The notes: generated by a model not told the origin, from the sequence alone. Counted from the first letter of the stretch, positions 1 through 6,558 are shown. The stretch is 21,733 nt of DNA from JAFDVL01 sp043775925 (GCA_043775925.1 JAYVRW010000153.1:1-21733), one strand, 5' to 3'. Translations and numbers: made by a program.

Positions 1-504
1 GCTGAATACGGACTCGGAATGGCTAAAGTATCGTCCTTTCTTGATTATAATGGTGAACTTTTTATGGGGTTAAGTGAGCAACAATATGGATATGATCCAG
101 TTTTTGGTCCACTAAGGGCTTCAATTATAAAAATTAATTCCTCATCAGGGAAAATTGAAAAAGTTAATTCCCCTCTAAAAGTTGTTACGGATTTAGCTTC
201 CGTAGGAAAAACTATTTTTGCTATTGATGGACAGATTGCTCAAAGCACCGACAATGGGACAAATTGGTCATATTTAGGTTTCTCAGAATTAGCTGATACT
301 CCTGCTACGGGGATGATAAAAGTAGGTAATAAGTTAATTATTAGCTGCTCAAAAGGCTTGTTAATAACCTCGAACCCACAACAAAGCTGGCAATTAATGC
401 CGCTCAATCTCAATAATCAAGCCATCACAAAAATGTACACGAATGGCACAGATTTATTCTGCATCACAGCCGATGGATCGCTTTATCAGGTGGGTGGGAT
501 TTAA
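1..504 (+). CDS. Asp-box (BNR-like) beta-propeller protein, 3' part only
   Basis: The frame is open from the first base of the window, so this is the C-terminal part (about 167 residues) of a longer protein; the first internal ATG, at 19, has no reason to be the true start. A clear Asp-box, STDNGTNW (pattern SxDxGxxW), lies at about residues 83-90, and a weaker one follows around TSNPQQSW. Strand-turn-strand spacing between them fits a sialidase/BNR or Ycf48-like beta-propeller. Family knowledge says such repeats mark propeller blades but do not identify a substrate, so the role is unknown. The DNA is visibly richer in A and T than the genes that follow, which may mean a different origin. It ends only 14 bases before the convergent DUF4173-type gene, with no obvious terminator between them. 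Confidence 0.7.
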   Translation, partial: AEYGLGMAKVSSFLDYNGELFMGLSEQQYGYDPVFGPLRASIIKINSSSGKIEKVNSPLKVVTDLASVGKTIFAIDGQIAQSTDNGTNWSYLGFSELADTPATGMIKVGNKLIISCSKGLLITSNPQQSWQLMPLNLNNQAITKMYTNGTDLFCITADGSLYQVGGI

Positions 505-518
505 AGCCGCGCGTCATT

Positions 519-2138
519 TCAAATTGCCAGGCTGCAAAAGGATTCAGTGCCAGCGGAGCCGAATTTTGAACTCACGGAATTTCGGAATTTACTTCCCCCT
601 GCGACCAGTTGTTTTTGTAAATTCTGGCGCGACCAATTCCAGCTTCGCCAGTCTCCGAAAGCGTGGTAATTCCAGCGCCGCTCAACTTCATCCCGCACCA
701 GCAAACGCGCTTCGGGCGCAAATAATGCTGGAGCAGCATCAGCACTCAGCGAGGCGTTGTATCCAGCATCAAAATTCTTACCTTCATTTGCTCGCTGCAA
801 ATTTACTGTCGCAATAAGATTGTCGGGATTTATAAAATGTAATGCCGCAATCATCGCAAGGCTTGTCATCATTGCTCCAAACGCAAATCGTTCGCGCTTT
901 CCGCGCAGTACCGTCAACGCGAACCACACAAAAACTATCGCCAGCCAAATCATAAACGCCATTGTGTACACACGCAGTTCTGTCAGCCCGCATTCAAGCT
1001 GGTACAGCCGCATGCGCTGCATCGCGGAAAGCATAATCACGAACAATAGTGACAATTTTATTCCGGCTAAGACACGAAAGATTTTTTCGTGTTTGGGATT
1101 CTCTTTGTTCAGCAACCAATGCACGCCGAGCAATAATGGCAGGACTAACACCGAAACCCACACTAATTCAAAAAATCCGTGACGCGCATATTCAGCATAT
1201 TCAACGCCGCGTCCGGTGGGAATATTGGCTTTGCCTCCGAAGAAATATCGGAATTGCACGAGGACGAACGACAAAAATAATCCATCCAAAAGGCTGAGGA
1301 CGGTAGCAACTTCGGTGACGCCAAGCTTAATCGGAAAGCTGTTGACGGCATCACTAACGGTAGTTTCACTGGTCATAAAAATGAAGCGGAGAAAGCCTGC
1401 GGTAAGCCAGCTTAACATTCCACCCAACGCAAAATGAGTGAATAAAATGAACCCGTCAAAGTTGAAAATCTTCGTAATAATATTTTCAAAAACAGCATCC
1501 GCCGCAACGAATAAAGCGCCAAAAATAAATAATAACGGAGCCGCAATGGCTAAGCCTCGCGCCAACGCCATCGCATTTTTGCTCCATCCATCACGTGGCA
1601 ACTCTGACCATTCGATTTCACTAAAGAGTAATAAAAACGGACCGAAAAAGATCATGAATAATCCAAAAACGATTTGCTGAATAATTCCCGTGACGCTGGC
1701 TTCGACTAATTTTCCCTGGCGCGTTTTCGTCGCTACCATCGCGGCAATTAAGACCAACGCCAGGAACGAAAGCGCATTCAGTGTAGTCGAATCGCGCCAC
1801 GCCCAGCTCCACGCAAAAAATAATGCCGGAGCCGCCAACCATTCCGCTTTGCCCAATAAACCCGGCTTCATCGTGCGCGTTAAGCCGAGAATACAAATTA
1901 CGCCGAGCGTAATCCAGACGCCGAAATTCGCGCCCCATAAACCTACGCGCAGTAATCCATCGCCTGTCGCGCCTGCGATCAACGCAACGATTAATAATCC
2001 CAGACCAAGCTTCGTCGCGTCGCTCATCTGCGCGGGAGGCGTTTCATTTTTTTCTGCTTGTTGCTGCTGAAAATCGTAGGGTAATTCTTCCGGTACCAGC
2101 CCCGATTGATAAGCACTATCGTGCATAATGTTTTGCAT
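519..2138 (-). CDS. DUF4173-type polytopic membrane protein
   Basis: A 539-residue integral membrane protein with a polar, glutamine-rich N-terminal tail of about 40 residues, then roughly 11-12 hydrophobic segments and a soluble C-terminal tail after about residue 430. I recognise the DUF4173 pattern from two conserved stretches: YAEYARHGFFELVWVSVLVL near residue 315 and RMRLYQLECGLTELRVYTM near residue 375. The biochemical role of that family is not established. The start at 2138 is supported by AAGGAA a few bases upstream. The last 25 residues are serine-rich and lie over a tandem CGGAATTT word at 575-590 (plus strand), so the C-terminus may have been replaced by repeat DNA. An intergenic inverted repeat sits immediately upstream. 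Family assignment is fairly sure; function is not known. Confidence 0.8.
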   Translation of the reverse strand: MQNIMHDSAYQSGLVPEELPYDFQQQQAEKNETPPAQMSDATKLGLGLLIVALIAGATGDGLLRVGLWGANFGVWITLGVICILGLTRTMKPGLLGKAEWLAAPALFFAWSWAWRDSTTLNALSFLALVLIAAMVATKTRQGKLVEASVTGIIQQIVFGLFMIFFGPFLLLFSEIEWSELPRDGWSKNAMALARGLAIAAPLLFIFGALFVAADAVFENIITKIFNFDGFILFTHFALGGMLSWLTAGFLRFIFMTSETTVSDAVNSFPIKLGVTEVATVLSLLDGLFLSFVLVQFRYFFGGKANIPTGRGVEYAEYARHGFFELVWVSVLVLPLLLGVHWLLNKENPKHEKIFRVLAGIKLSLLFVIMLSAMQRMRLYQLECGLTELRVYTMAFMIWLAIVFVWFALTVLRGKRERFAFGAMMTSLAMIAALHFINPDNLIATVNLQRANEGKNFDAGYNASLSADAAPALFAPEARLLVRDEVERRWNYHAFGDWRSWNWSRQNLQKQLVAGGSKFRNSVSSKFGSAGTESFCSLAI

Positions 2139-2153
2139 AAATTTCCTTGTGTT

Positions 2154-2242
2154 GGCAGAAGCCCGACTGTTAAGAAGGACGCGCGTTCTTTGGAAATAAT
2201 TTCCTCAACACTGACGCCCTTGTTAACACGCGGGCTTCTGCC
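2154..2242. repeat. Inverted repeat, family A, copy 1
   Basis: The outer arms GGCAGAAGCCCG and CGGGCTTCTGCC are a perfect 12-base inverted match, followed by the imperfect inner words CTGTTAAGAAGG and GCCCTTGTTAACACG. It fills the gap between the yjbQ stop and the DUF4173-type gene, ending at the base before the yjbQ stop codon. As RNA it could form a long hairpin at the end of yjbQ. Further copies lie at 2754-2824, 4215-4301 and 8485-8554, with a variant at 16873-16932. Confidence 0.85.
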
Positions 2243-2731
2243 TTATTTCGTCGTCGTCCCCATCGCAGTTAATGAGATTGATCGTTCGCGGGCGCAATCC
2301 AGCTCAATAAAAAAGATGCGCTGCCAGCGACCTAAATCTAATTTGCCATTGAAAATATTCAGGCATTCAGAGCTGCGCAGGAACAAGGCTTTGCAATGCG
2401 CGTGACCATTCGGCTTTTCTTCGGGAGTCATATTCTCTGTGCGAAGATCAAAATCATCGTGCTGATAGATAATCGTTCTGGGAGCCATTCGTTCTAATGA
2501 ATACTTTAGATCATCCATCAGCAAAGGCTCATTTTCATTGACGATAATCGCTGTCGTCGTGTGTTTCGTCTGGATGTTGACGAAGCCTGCGACGAGGTTG
2601 GCATCGTCCACAAAGGCTTTAATTCTGTCGGTCAAATCAATGAATTGTAAGCATTCATCCGTGTGTAAATGCAGGGTGCGCTGACACACTTCGACTGACC
2701 GGATGGAAGTAACCGGATATGAAAGCAACAT
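2243..2731 (-). CDS. yjbQ: YjbQ/UPF0047 family protein (secondary thiamine-phosphate synthase type)
   Basis: A 162-residue protein matching the YjbQ/UPF0047 family in length and motifs. TKHTTTAIIVNENE (residues 55-68) corresponds to the family's HTT..L.INENE signature, and GHAHCKALFL (109-118) plus LGRWQRIFFIELD correspond to the second histidine signature and the final strand pair. Conserved histidines at 57, 110 and 112 are the likely active or metal site. The family forms compact trimers and has been reported to have weak thiamine-phosphate synthase activity; its main cellular role is still debated. I chose the ATG at 2731 because GGAG lies about 7 bases upstream. An in-frame ATG at 2758 would lie at the edge of a repeat and place the ribosome site inside the gene. 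Confidence 0.88.
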   Translation of the reverse strand: MLLSYPVTSIRSVEVCQRTLHLHTDECLQFIDLTDRIKAFVDDANLVAGFVNIQTKHTTTAIIVNENEPLLMDDLKYSLERMAPRTIIYQHDDFDLRTENMTPEEKPNGHAHCKALFLRSSECLNIFNGKLDLGRWQRIFFIELDCARERSISLTAMGTTTK

Positions 2732-2753
2732 AAAATGTCTCCAAAAATATTTA

Positions 2754-2824
2754 GGCAAAAGCCTCTGATCTCATCGCCATATCTCTTTTGAAAATTTGCC
2801 CTTCTTAACAGTCGGGCTTCTGCC
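2754..2824. repeat. Inverted repeat, family A, copy 2 (diverged left arm)
   Basis: The right half reads GCCCTTCTTAACAGTCGGGC followed by TTCTGCC, close to the other family A copies. The left half (GGCAAAAGCC) is eroded, so only a short outer stem remains. It separates the small membrane-protein gene at 2829 from yjbQ. Confidence 0.7.
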
Positions 2825-2828
2825 TTTG

Positions 2829-3179
2829 TCAGGACTTACTCAAAACCCAGCGCAGAGCTACGCCGGAATAGACACCGATAAAGGCCGGAATTTGTGGCAA
2901 TAAAATTACGCCCAACTGACTGTTGACCGGATACGCCGGACGCACGCCGAGGTGTAACGCCAGCAGATGAATCAGTGGAATTCCGAAGGCTGTCAGCGTC
3001 GCCCAGCGCCACGCTCCGTCAGGATGCGTGTAGCCAAGCATTGCCGTTGCAACTAATAATAACAGTACTGCGCCCTGCACTTCGGTCGTGAAAAAATCTA
3101 AATACCCAATTAATAACCCAAGTGCGAGTGAGGCGCAGTAACAAAGTAAATTGATTAATTTGAATTCAGGAAATTTCAT
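2829..3179 (-). CDS. Small four-TM membrane protein, unknown function
   Basis: A 116-residue hydrophobic protein with about four predicted membrane segments: residues 8-26 (INLLCYCASLALGLLIGYL), about 34-50, about 60-77 and 90-113. Basic residues are few, and there is no cysteine pair, histidine cluster or other catalytic signature. I do not recognise a family. The ATG at 3179 has no Shine-Dalgarno sequence, and the upstream DNA is a GTTCGCAG-type repeat array. It lies in the same direction as uppS and yjbQ, but repeats separate it from both, so co-transcription is uncertain. The reading frame looks genuine from its membrane-protein pattern. Confidence 0.6.
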   Translation of the reverse strand: MKFPEFKLINLLCYCASLALGLLIGYLDFFTTEVQGAVLLLLVATAMLGYTHPDGAWRWATLTAFGIPLIHLLALHLGVRPAYPVNSQLGVILLPQIPAFIGVYSGVALRWVLSKS

Positions 3180-3189
3180 ATTGATGAGA

Positions 3190-3308
3190 AGTTCGCAGTT
3201 CGCAGCAAAGACGGTTCGCCGTCTTGCTCTGAACTGTTTTTACTGCGAACCGCGAACTAAATACTGCGAACTTCTTTTTTACTGCGAACTTTCCTGCTGC
3301 GAACTGCT
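3190..3308. repeat. GTTCGCAG/CTGCGAAC repeat array, family B, copy 1
   Basis: Multiple imperfect copies of the octamer GTTCGCAG occur on the left, then copies of its complement CTGCGAAC on the right, separated by short A- or T-rich spacers. The orientation changes near 3225, where GACGGTTCGCCGTC forms a small palindrome. The array could fold into alternative hairpins. Related arrays lie at 7491-7626 and 14053-14158. Confidence 0.85.
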
Positions 3309-3455
3309 AAATTTGCCCATCGGCTGCCGAATTAAGCGCGAGTCAGACGATAACGCGCCAGCCGATGAGCTGATTACGATGGCGATTGAACTTGATGTGG
3401 TAGTCCTGTTATCTCCCCCACAACCGCGTCCGCCGGAATCGCTACTCGCAACCAT
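3279..3455 (-). CDS. Doubtful 58-residue serine-rich reading frame overlapping the uppS stop
   Basis: An ATG shares one base with the uppS TGA (TGATG), the arrangement typical of translational coupling, and opens a 58-codon frame that ends inside the GTTCGCAG repeat. The product would be rich in serine and glycine, with a short hydrophobic run (IAIVI) and no recognisable domain; its last dozen residues come from repeat DNA. The same DNA contains a two-part inverted repeat at 3318-3367. I think a structured intergenic element is as likely as a real gene, so confidence is low. Confidence 0.2.
   Translation of the reverse strand: MVASSDSGGRGCGGDNRTTTSSSIAIVISSSAGALSSDSRLIRQPMGKFSSSQQESSQ
3318..3367. 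repeat. Two-part hairpin downstream of uppS
   Basis: CATCGGCTG (3318-3326) pairs perfectly with CAGCCGATG (3359-3367). Inside it, GCGCG (3336-3340) pairs with CGCGC (3354-3358). The two stems are continuous on one side and separated by nine bases on the other, giving a bulged hairpin with a 13-base loop. There is no T-run, so it is not a classical intrinsic terminator. It could act in the uppS 3' region or belong to a dispersed repeat. Confidence 0.55.
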
Positions 3456-4183
3456 CACCCCGCTTTAACTGCTTCGATTCCACCGAAACGGCGGTCGCGG
3501 GCATGAAATGAATTGACTGCTGTAGCCAATTCTCCCGACCCGAAATCGGGCCATAAAACTTTCGTAAAATACAACTCGGAATACGCGCATTCCCATAACA
3601 GAAAATCGCTCAAGCGCTGCTCTCCACTGGTGCGAATTAATAAATCTACATCGGGCGCAGGCGCATCTTCATTTAATTTTTCGGCTAAGTTTTCACGCGT
3701 GATTTCCTGATGCCGGAGCTTGTTCACCGCCCGCACCAACGCATCTTTCGATGAATAATCAACGGCAATTCTCAAGTGAAGCCGCTCGCCATTTTTCGTA
3801 ATCCCCTCCGCCGTAGCTATCGCCATCTGCACGGCTCCCGGCAAACGATCACGCCGCCCGATCACACTGACTTTGACACCTTCGCTGACGCCACGATGCG
3901 CCGCTTTCAGCAAGTGCAGGCGAAACAATTTCATCAATTCGCTGACTTCAGATGCAGGTCGCTTCCAGTTGTCGGAAGAAAAGGCGTACACCGTCAGCGT
4001 CGTCACGCCACACGCCGGAGCCGCCTCAATCGTGCGACGCAAAGCCTCTGCACCGGCACGATGTCCCTCCGTGCGCTGCATCCCTCGCGCCTGCGCCCAG
4101 CGTCCGTTGCCATCCATAATGATGGCAACGTGCATCCCCATCGGCTGCGGCTTTTCAATTAAGCACAAACTACTTTGTTTCAT
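3455..4183 (-). CDS. uppS: Isoprenyl transferase (undecaprenyl diphosphate synthase family)
   Basis: A 242-residue cis-prenyltransferase of usual length. It condenses isopentenyl diphosphate onto farnesyl diphosphate, giving the C55 lipid carrier for peptidoglycan and other surface glycans. Visible motifs are IIMDGNGRWA (residues 21-30, catalytic Asp24), the RTEGHRAGAEALR helix (38-50), YAFSSDNWKRP (66-76) and IRTSGEQRLSDFLLWE (183-198) leading to LYFTKVLWPDF. The start at 4183 is chosen because GGAG lies five bases upstream. A longer frame from 4243 would add MPLLTRGLL, which is read from the adjacent family A repeat. The motifs SDFLLWE (instead of SNFLLWQ) and VDYSSKDA (instead of the usual YGGR) mark a subfamily unlike the E. 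coli enzyme, so chain length could differ. The usual partner cdsA is not adjacent. Confidence 0.93.
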   Translation of the reverse strand: MKQSSLCLIEKPQPMGMHVAIIMDGNGRWAQARGMQRTEGHRAGAEALRRTIEAAPACGVTTLTVYAFSSDNWKRPASEVSELMKLFRLHLLKAAHRGVSEGVKVSVIGRRDRLPGAVQMAIATAEGITKNGERLHLRIAVDYSSKDALVRAVNKLRHQEITRENLAEKLNEDAPAPDVDLLIRTSGEQRLSDFLLWECAYSELYFTKVLWPDFGSGELATAVNSFHARDRRFGGIEAVKAG

Positions 4184-4214
4184 AAAGTCTCCGGGCAAAA
4201 AAAATTTACCAGGT

Positions 4215-4301
4215 TGCAGAAGCCCGCGTGTTAACAAGGGCACAGTATTAAGGAAGCTGCTCTCAAAGCACAGTTGCCCTCCTTAACAGTCGGGCTCTGC
4301 C
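4215..4301. repeat. Inverted repeat, family A, copy 3
   Basis: The left arm carries GCAGAAGCCCG then CGTGTTAACAAGGGC. The right arm carries GCCCTCCTTAACAGTCGGG then CTCTGCC, with one T missing relative to the other copies. It fills the gap between the winged-helix gene's stop and uppS. Read on the minus strand, part of the left arm encodes MPLLTRGLL. Confidence 0.85.
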
Positions 4302-4691
4302 TTACTTCTGTCGTGTCGCTTTAATCAGCGCTTCCATGTGTCCTAAATATCGCTCCAACGCCTGTTTCCCAGCCTTCGTCAAACTGTATTCCGTTTTCGG
4401 AATTCGACCATCAAACGTTTTGGTACAAACGACATAATTTCCTTCTTCCAGCTTGCGGGCGTGAACACTTAAATTTCCGTCTGTAGTATTCAGCAACGCC
4501 TTCAAATCATTGAAAGTCATGACTTCGTTGACCGCGAGGGCACTGATAATTGCCAGCCGCGTTCGTTCGTGAATCAGCCGATCCAAGTCTGCCGTTTGTC
4601 CAGCACGATCCGAAGCACTGACCGCAACTGGCTTGCGCGGTTTAACAGTTTCTACTTCGTCAGGTTGTAAAGCCAGATTGCGTTTAGCCAC
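4302..4691 (-). CDS. Winged-helix transcriptional regulator
   Basis: A 129-residue protein with a charged N-terminal tail and one winged-helix DNA-binding domain at about residues 35-120. LDRLIHERTRLAIISALAV leads in, FNDLKALLNTTDGNLSVHAR (60-79) is the recognition region, and KTFDGRIPKTEYSLTKAGKQ (91-110) is the wing. This matches the short winged-helix family (PF13601-like) related to MarR/ArsR regulators; no ligand domain is present. I chose the GTG at 4691: GAGGAA lies about seven bases upstream and the start overlaps the stop of the membrane-protein gene by eight bases, implying translational coupling. An ATG at 4745 would lie deep inside the neighbour. It probably controls its own operon through the palindrome at 5336-5354; that is inference. 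Confidence 0.85.
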   Translation of the reverse strand: MAKRNLALQPDEVETVKPRKPVAVSASDRAGQTADLDRLIHERTRLAIISALAVNEVMTFNDLKALLNTTDGNLSVHARKLEEGNYVVCTKTFDGRIPKTEYSLTKAGKQALERYLGHMEALIKATRQK

Positions 4692-5298
4692 CGTATTTCC
4701 TCGCAATAATAATTCCGAAAATGATATGAAACCCTCCGAAGCCAAGCGCCATCAAATAATTTTCCCAACTCACTGGGCAAAATAAAGTCATCGCTCCCAG
4801 CGCCATAAAACAAAGCCCTAAAACCGGAACAACTTTCACCGAAAACGCACCGCCCGTGACGATTCCTGTACCGTAAAGCAGAAGCCACATACCAGGCAAT
4901 AAATCCGGGCGATCCATCTGCCAGACGACGATGGTGAGCAAAGCTCCGGCAATCAGTGGCGGTGTCAGACTCAACATAAATTTACGCGCCGGAGCCGACA
5001 TCAACGATGAATCTGCTGCTCTGGCTTTGCGATTCATAGCGATGACAGAAATCACCAGCGAAGCCAACGCGACTCCCAACCACGTCATCAACCAATTTTT
5101 ATGATGCGTATTCGCGGTCGAAAATAACGCCGCAAACATCGCCATCATCCCAACTACGACTAATCCCCACCCCGGCACGGCAGTGAATGCAGAAGCCCGT
5201 TCCATCGTGTCCCGAATGAAGCGCAGATTATCCATCGCACGGTCATGCAGCGCGGGCGGCTCATCAGGCAACGGACGGATGGGATGAACATTGCTCAT
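4684..5298 (-). CDS. Six-TM membrane protein paired with a winged-helix regulator
   Basis: A 204-residue protein with a 40-residue soluble N-terminus (proline-rich, then LHDRAMDNLRFIRDTMERA, an amphipathic helix) and six membrane segments at about residues 44-60, 69-88, 107-126, 134-152, 156-174 and 181-200. I do not recognise an enzymatic motif. The start at 5298 is supported by a promoter whose -10 box ends eight bases before the ATG; the frame also runs upstream to 5334, but that would place the start inside the promoter. The gene overlaps the regulator gene by eight bases, so the pair is one transcription and translation unit. The protein may sense a membrane condition or be the target of the regulator. 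I recall similar pairs in other acidobacteria, but I cannot verify this here. Confidence 0.75.
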   Translation of the reverse strand: MSNVHPIRPLPDEPPALHDRAMDNLRFIRDTMERASAFTAVPGWGLVVVGMMAMFAALFSTANTHHKNWLMTWLGVALASLVISVIAMNRKARAADSSLMSAPARKFMLSLTPPLIAGALLTIVVWQMDRPDLLPGMWLLLYGTGIVTGGAFSVKVVPVLGLCFMALGAMTLFCPVSWENYLMALGFGGFHIIFGIIIARKYGG

Positions 5299-5306
5299 AG
5301 TTTGTG

Positions 5307-5334
5307 AGTATAGCGATTTCAGACTTCCTGTCAA
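5307..5334 (-). promoter_or_regulatory. Sigma70-type promoter, near leaderless
   Basis: On the minus strand a perfect TTGACA -35 box (5334-5329) is followed after 16 bases by TATACT (5312-5307), five of six matches to the -10 consensus. The ATG begins at 5298, eight bases after the -10 box. The transcript would therefore start at or within a few bases of the start codon, with no room for a Shine-Dalgarno sequence. Confidence 0.75.
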
Positions 5335-5335
5335 G

Positions 5336-5354
5336 TACTTTGCATTACAAAGTA
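5336..5354. promoter_or_regulatory. Palindromic operator candidate abutting the -35 box
   Basis: Perfect seven-base arms TACTTTG and CAAAGTA flank a five-base centre (CATTA). The arm-to-arm symmetry is what a dimeric winged-helix protein would bind. The site begins two bases upstream of the -35 box of the operon that encodes such a regulator, so occupancy would be expected to affect RNA polymerase access. Autoregulation is inference. Confidence 0.65.
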
Positions 5355-5360
5355 GAAAAA

Positions 5361-5490
5361 GTTTCGCGTTTCAGGTTTTGAGTTTCGAGAGGGGGGCAAT
5401 TTCAAAGTCAGAAAATAAATGGTCTTCGTTTTGAGAAAAAACTTTGGCTGAACTGCAACATCCGCAATCTCAAACTCGAAACGCGAAACT
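5361..5490. repeat. GTTTCG-type inverted repeat, family C, copy 1
   Basis: GTTTCGCGTTTC (5361-5372) and GAAACGCGAAAC (5478-5489) are perfect 12-base inverted arms. Each is followed inward by further GAGTTTCGAG-like words spaced by about eight bases. The roughly 105 bases between the arms show no gene. A relative of this element lies at 21399-21480. It separates the membrane-protein operon promoter from the pseudouridine synthase stop. Confidence 0.8.
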
Positions 5491-5497
5491 CCTACGA

Positions 5498-6226
5498 TTA
5501 CAAAATCGTTTCATCTTCACGCATAAAGCGCCATTTACCTTCGGGTAAATTTCCCAGCATGAGCTTCCCGACACGGACACGTTTTAAGCCCATGACGCGG
5601 ATGCCGACTTCTTCGCACATTCGGCGAATCTGGCGTTTGCGACCTTCGCGTAAAACAAATCGGAGTTGTTCACTATTCAACCATTCGACCTTCGCGGGTT
5701 TCAGCGGTTTGCCGTCCAGCTCCAAGCCGTGATTGAGCACGCGCAGGCCTTCATCATCCAATGGCCCCCAGACACGCACTAAATATTCTTTTTCAATCGG
5801 ACTGTTTTCGCCGATCAGTTGCTTAGCGATACGTCCGTCCTGGGTGAAAACTAATAGCCCTTGCGATTCGATGTCGAGGCGTCCGGCGACGGCGAGTCCA
5901 CGAAAATGCTCGCGGCGTAACGTTCCATCGCCGAATTGATTTTCATTAGTTAGTAAGGTAATCGCCGGAATGCAGCTCGGCTCCGGTTGCGCGGAGACGA
6001 AGCCAATCGGTTTATTCATGATGATTGTCACCAATGAATCCTGATGCTTACGCGCCTGTCGCGTCAGCGTAATTTTTGAAAGCGGATGAACTTTTGTGCC
6101 GAGCGTATTGATGACTTCGCCGTCAACAACGACGGCTCCATTTTCGATGAAGACATCGGCTTCACGCCGTGAACAAAGGCCGCGCTGCGCCATTAGTTTT
6201 GATAATCGAATTAATTCTTCGGTCAT
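5498..6226 (-). CDS. rRNA pseudouridine synthase, RsuA/RluB/RluF family
   Basis: A 242-residue protein with an N-terminal S4 RNA-binding domain (about residues 5-50: IRLSKLMAQRGLCSRREADV, then VVVDGEVI) and a pseudouridine synthase catalytic domain. Catalytic Asp118 is in AGRLDIESQGLLVFT (114-128). NKPIGFVSAQ (71-80), IEKEYLVRVWG (144-154) and REGRKRQIRRMCEEVG near the C-terminus are the other family blocks. These enzymes isomerise single uridines in 16S or 23S rRNA. The exact target base cannot be read from the sequence; RsuA, RluB, RluE and RluF share this architecture. The ATG at 6226 has only a weak purine stretch upstream. Length and start are normal for the family. Confidence 0.92.
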   Translation of the reverse strand: MTEELIRLSKLMAQRGLCSRREADVFIENGAVVVDGEVINTLGTKVHPLSKITLTRQARKHQDSLVTIIMNKPIGFVSAQPEPSCIPAITLLTNENQFGDGTLRREHFRGLAVAGRLDIESQGLLVFTQDGRIAKQLIGENSPIEKEYLVRVWGPLDDEGLRVLNHGLELDGKPLKPAKVEWLNSEQLRFVLREGRKRQIRRMCEEVGIRVMGLKRVRVGKLMLGNLPEGKWRFMREDETIL

Positions 6227-6267
6227 AAATAATTTTCTTTGGCGCGAAATATAAAATGAATTTTCCG

Positions 6268-6465
6268 AGCAGAGCCTGCAAAGCAGGTGGCAAGCTTGTA
6301 GCCTGGGGCGTAAGCCCTAGGACTGCGAACGGAAAATCAATTAACCCGTGAAACGGGCGATAGCGCATGATCTGTCGCCCGTTTCACGGGCTTGAAATCT
6401 TTTCGCGAATCGTTCCTGGGGCTTACGCCCCAGGCTACTTGCCACCTGCTACGCAGGTTCTGTTC
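6268..6465. repeat. Nested long inverted repeat, family D
   Basis: The outer arms are about 50 bases each (left 6268-6322, right 6413-6465). They share CAGGTGGCAAG and AGCCTGGGGCGTAAGCCC in inverted order, with a CTT insertion in the left arm and a few substitutions. Inside lies a second, perfect 16-base inverted repeat, CCCGTGAAACGGGCGA (6345-6360) with its complement at 6375-6390, around a 14-base loop. The CCTGGGGC...GCCCCAGG words are themselves palindromic. I know similar words as dispersed elements in acidobacteria and planctomycetes; copy number here needs the full genome. Confidence 0.9.
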
Positions 6466-6525
6466 AGAACTGAAACCATTTTTCACCAATGATTTTCAAA
6501 AATAACGGTACTAACAGAAAAAGAT

Positions 6526-6558
6526 TTCCGTGTATTCCGTTATTTCCGTCTGTTCCGT
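6526..6558. repeat. Four direct TTCCGT words at a 9-base period
   Basis: TTCCGT starts at 6526, 6535, 6544 and 6553, exactly nine bases apart, with three variable bases after each. The array lies downstream of the SMP-30 gene. It could be a binding-site array or a remnant of a word-type repeat like families B and C. Confidence 0.8.

Noticed and set aside
443..2070. Several plus-strand frames of 80-140 codons across this stretch
   Set aside because: They are antisense to the DUF4173-type gene, which has coherent membrane segments and family motifs; the plus-strand products show no domain and odd composition.
3151..3468. A plus-strand frame of 105 codons
   Set aside because: Its first half is a translation of the GTTCGCAG repeat array and the rest has no recognisable features or ribosome site.
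4692..4745. ATG at 4745 as start of the winged-helix gene
   Set aside because: It would overlap the membrane-protein gene by more than 60 bases and lacks a ribosome site; the GTG at 4691 has GAGGAA upstream and a short coupled overlap.
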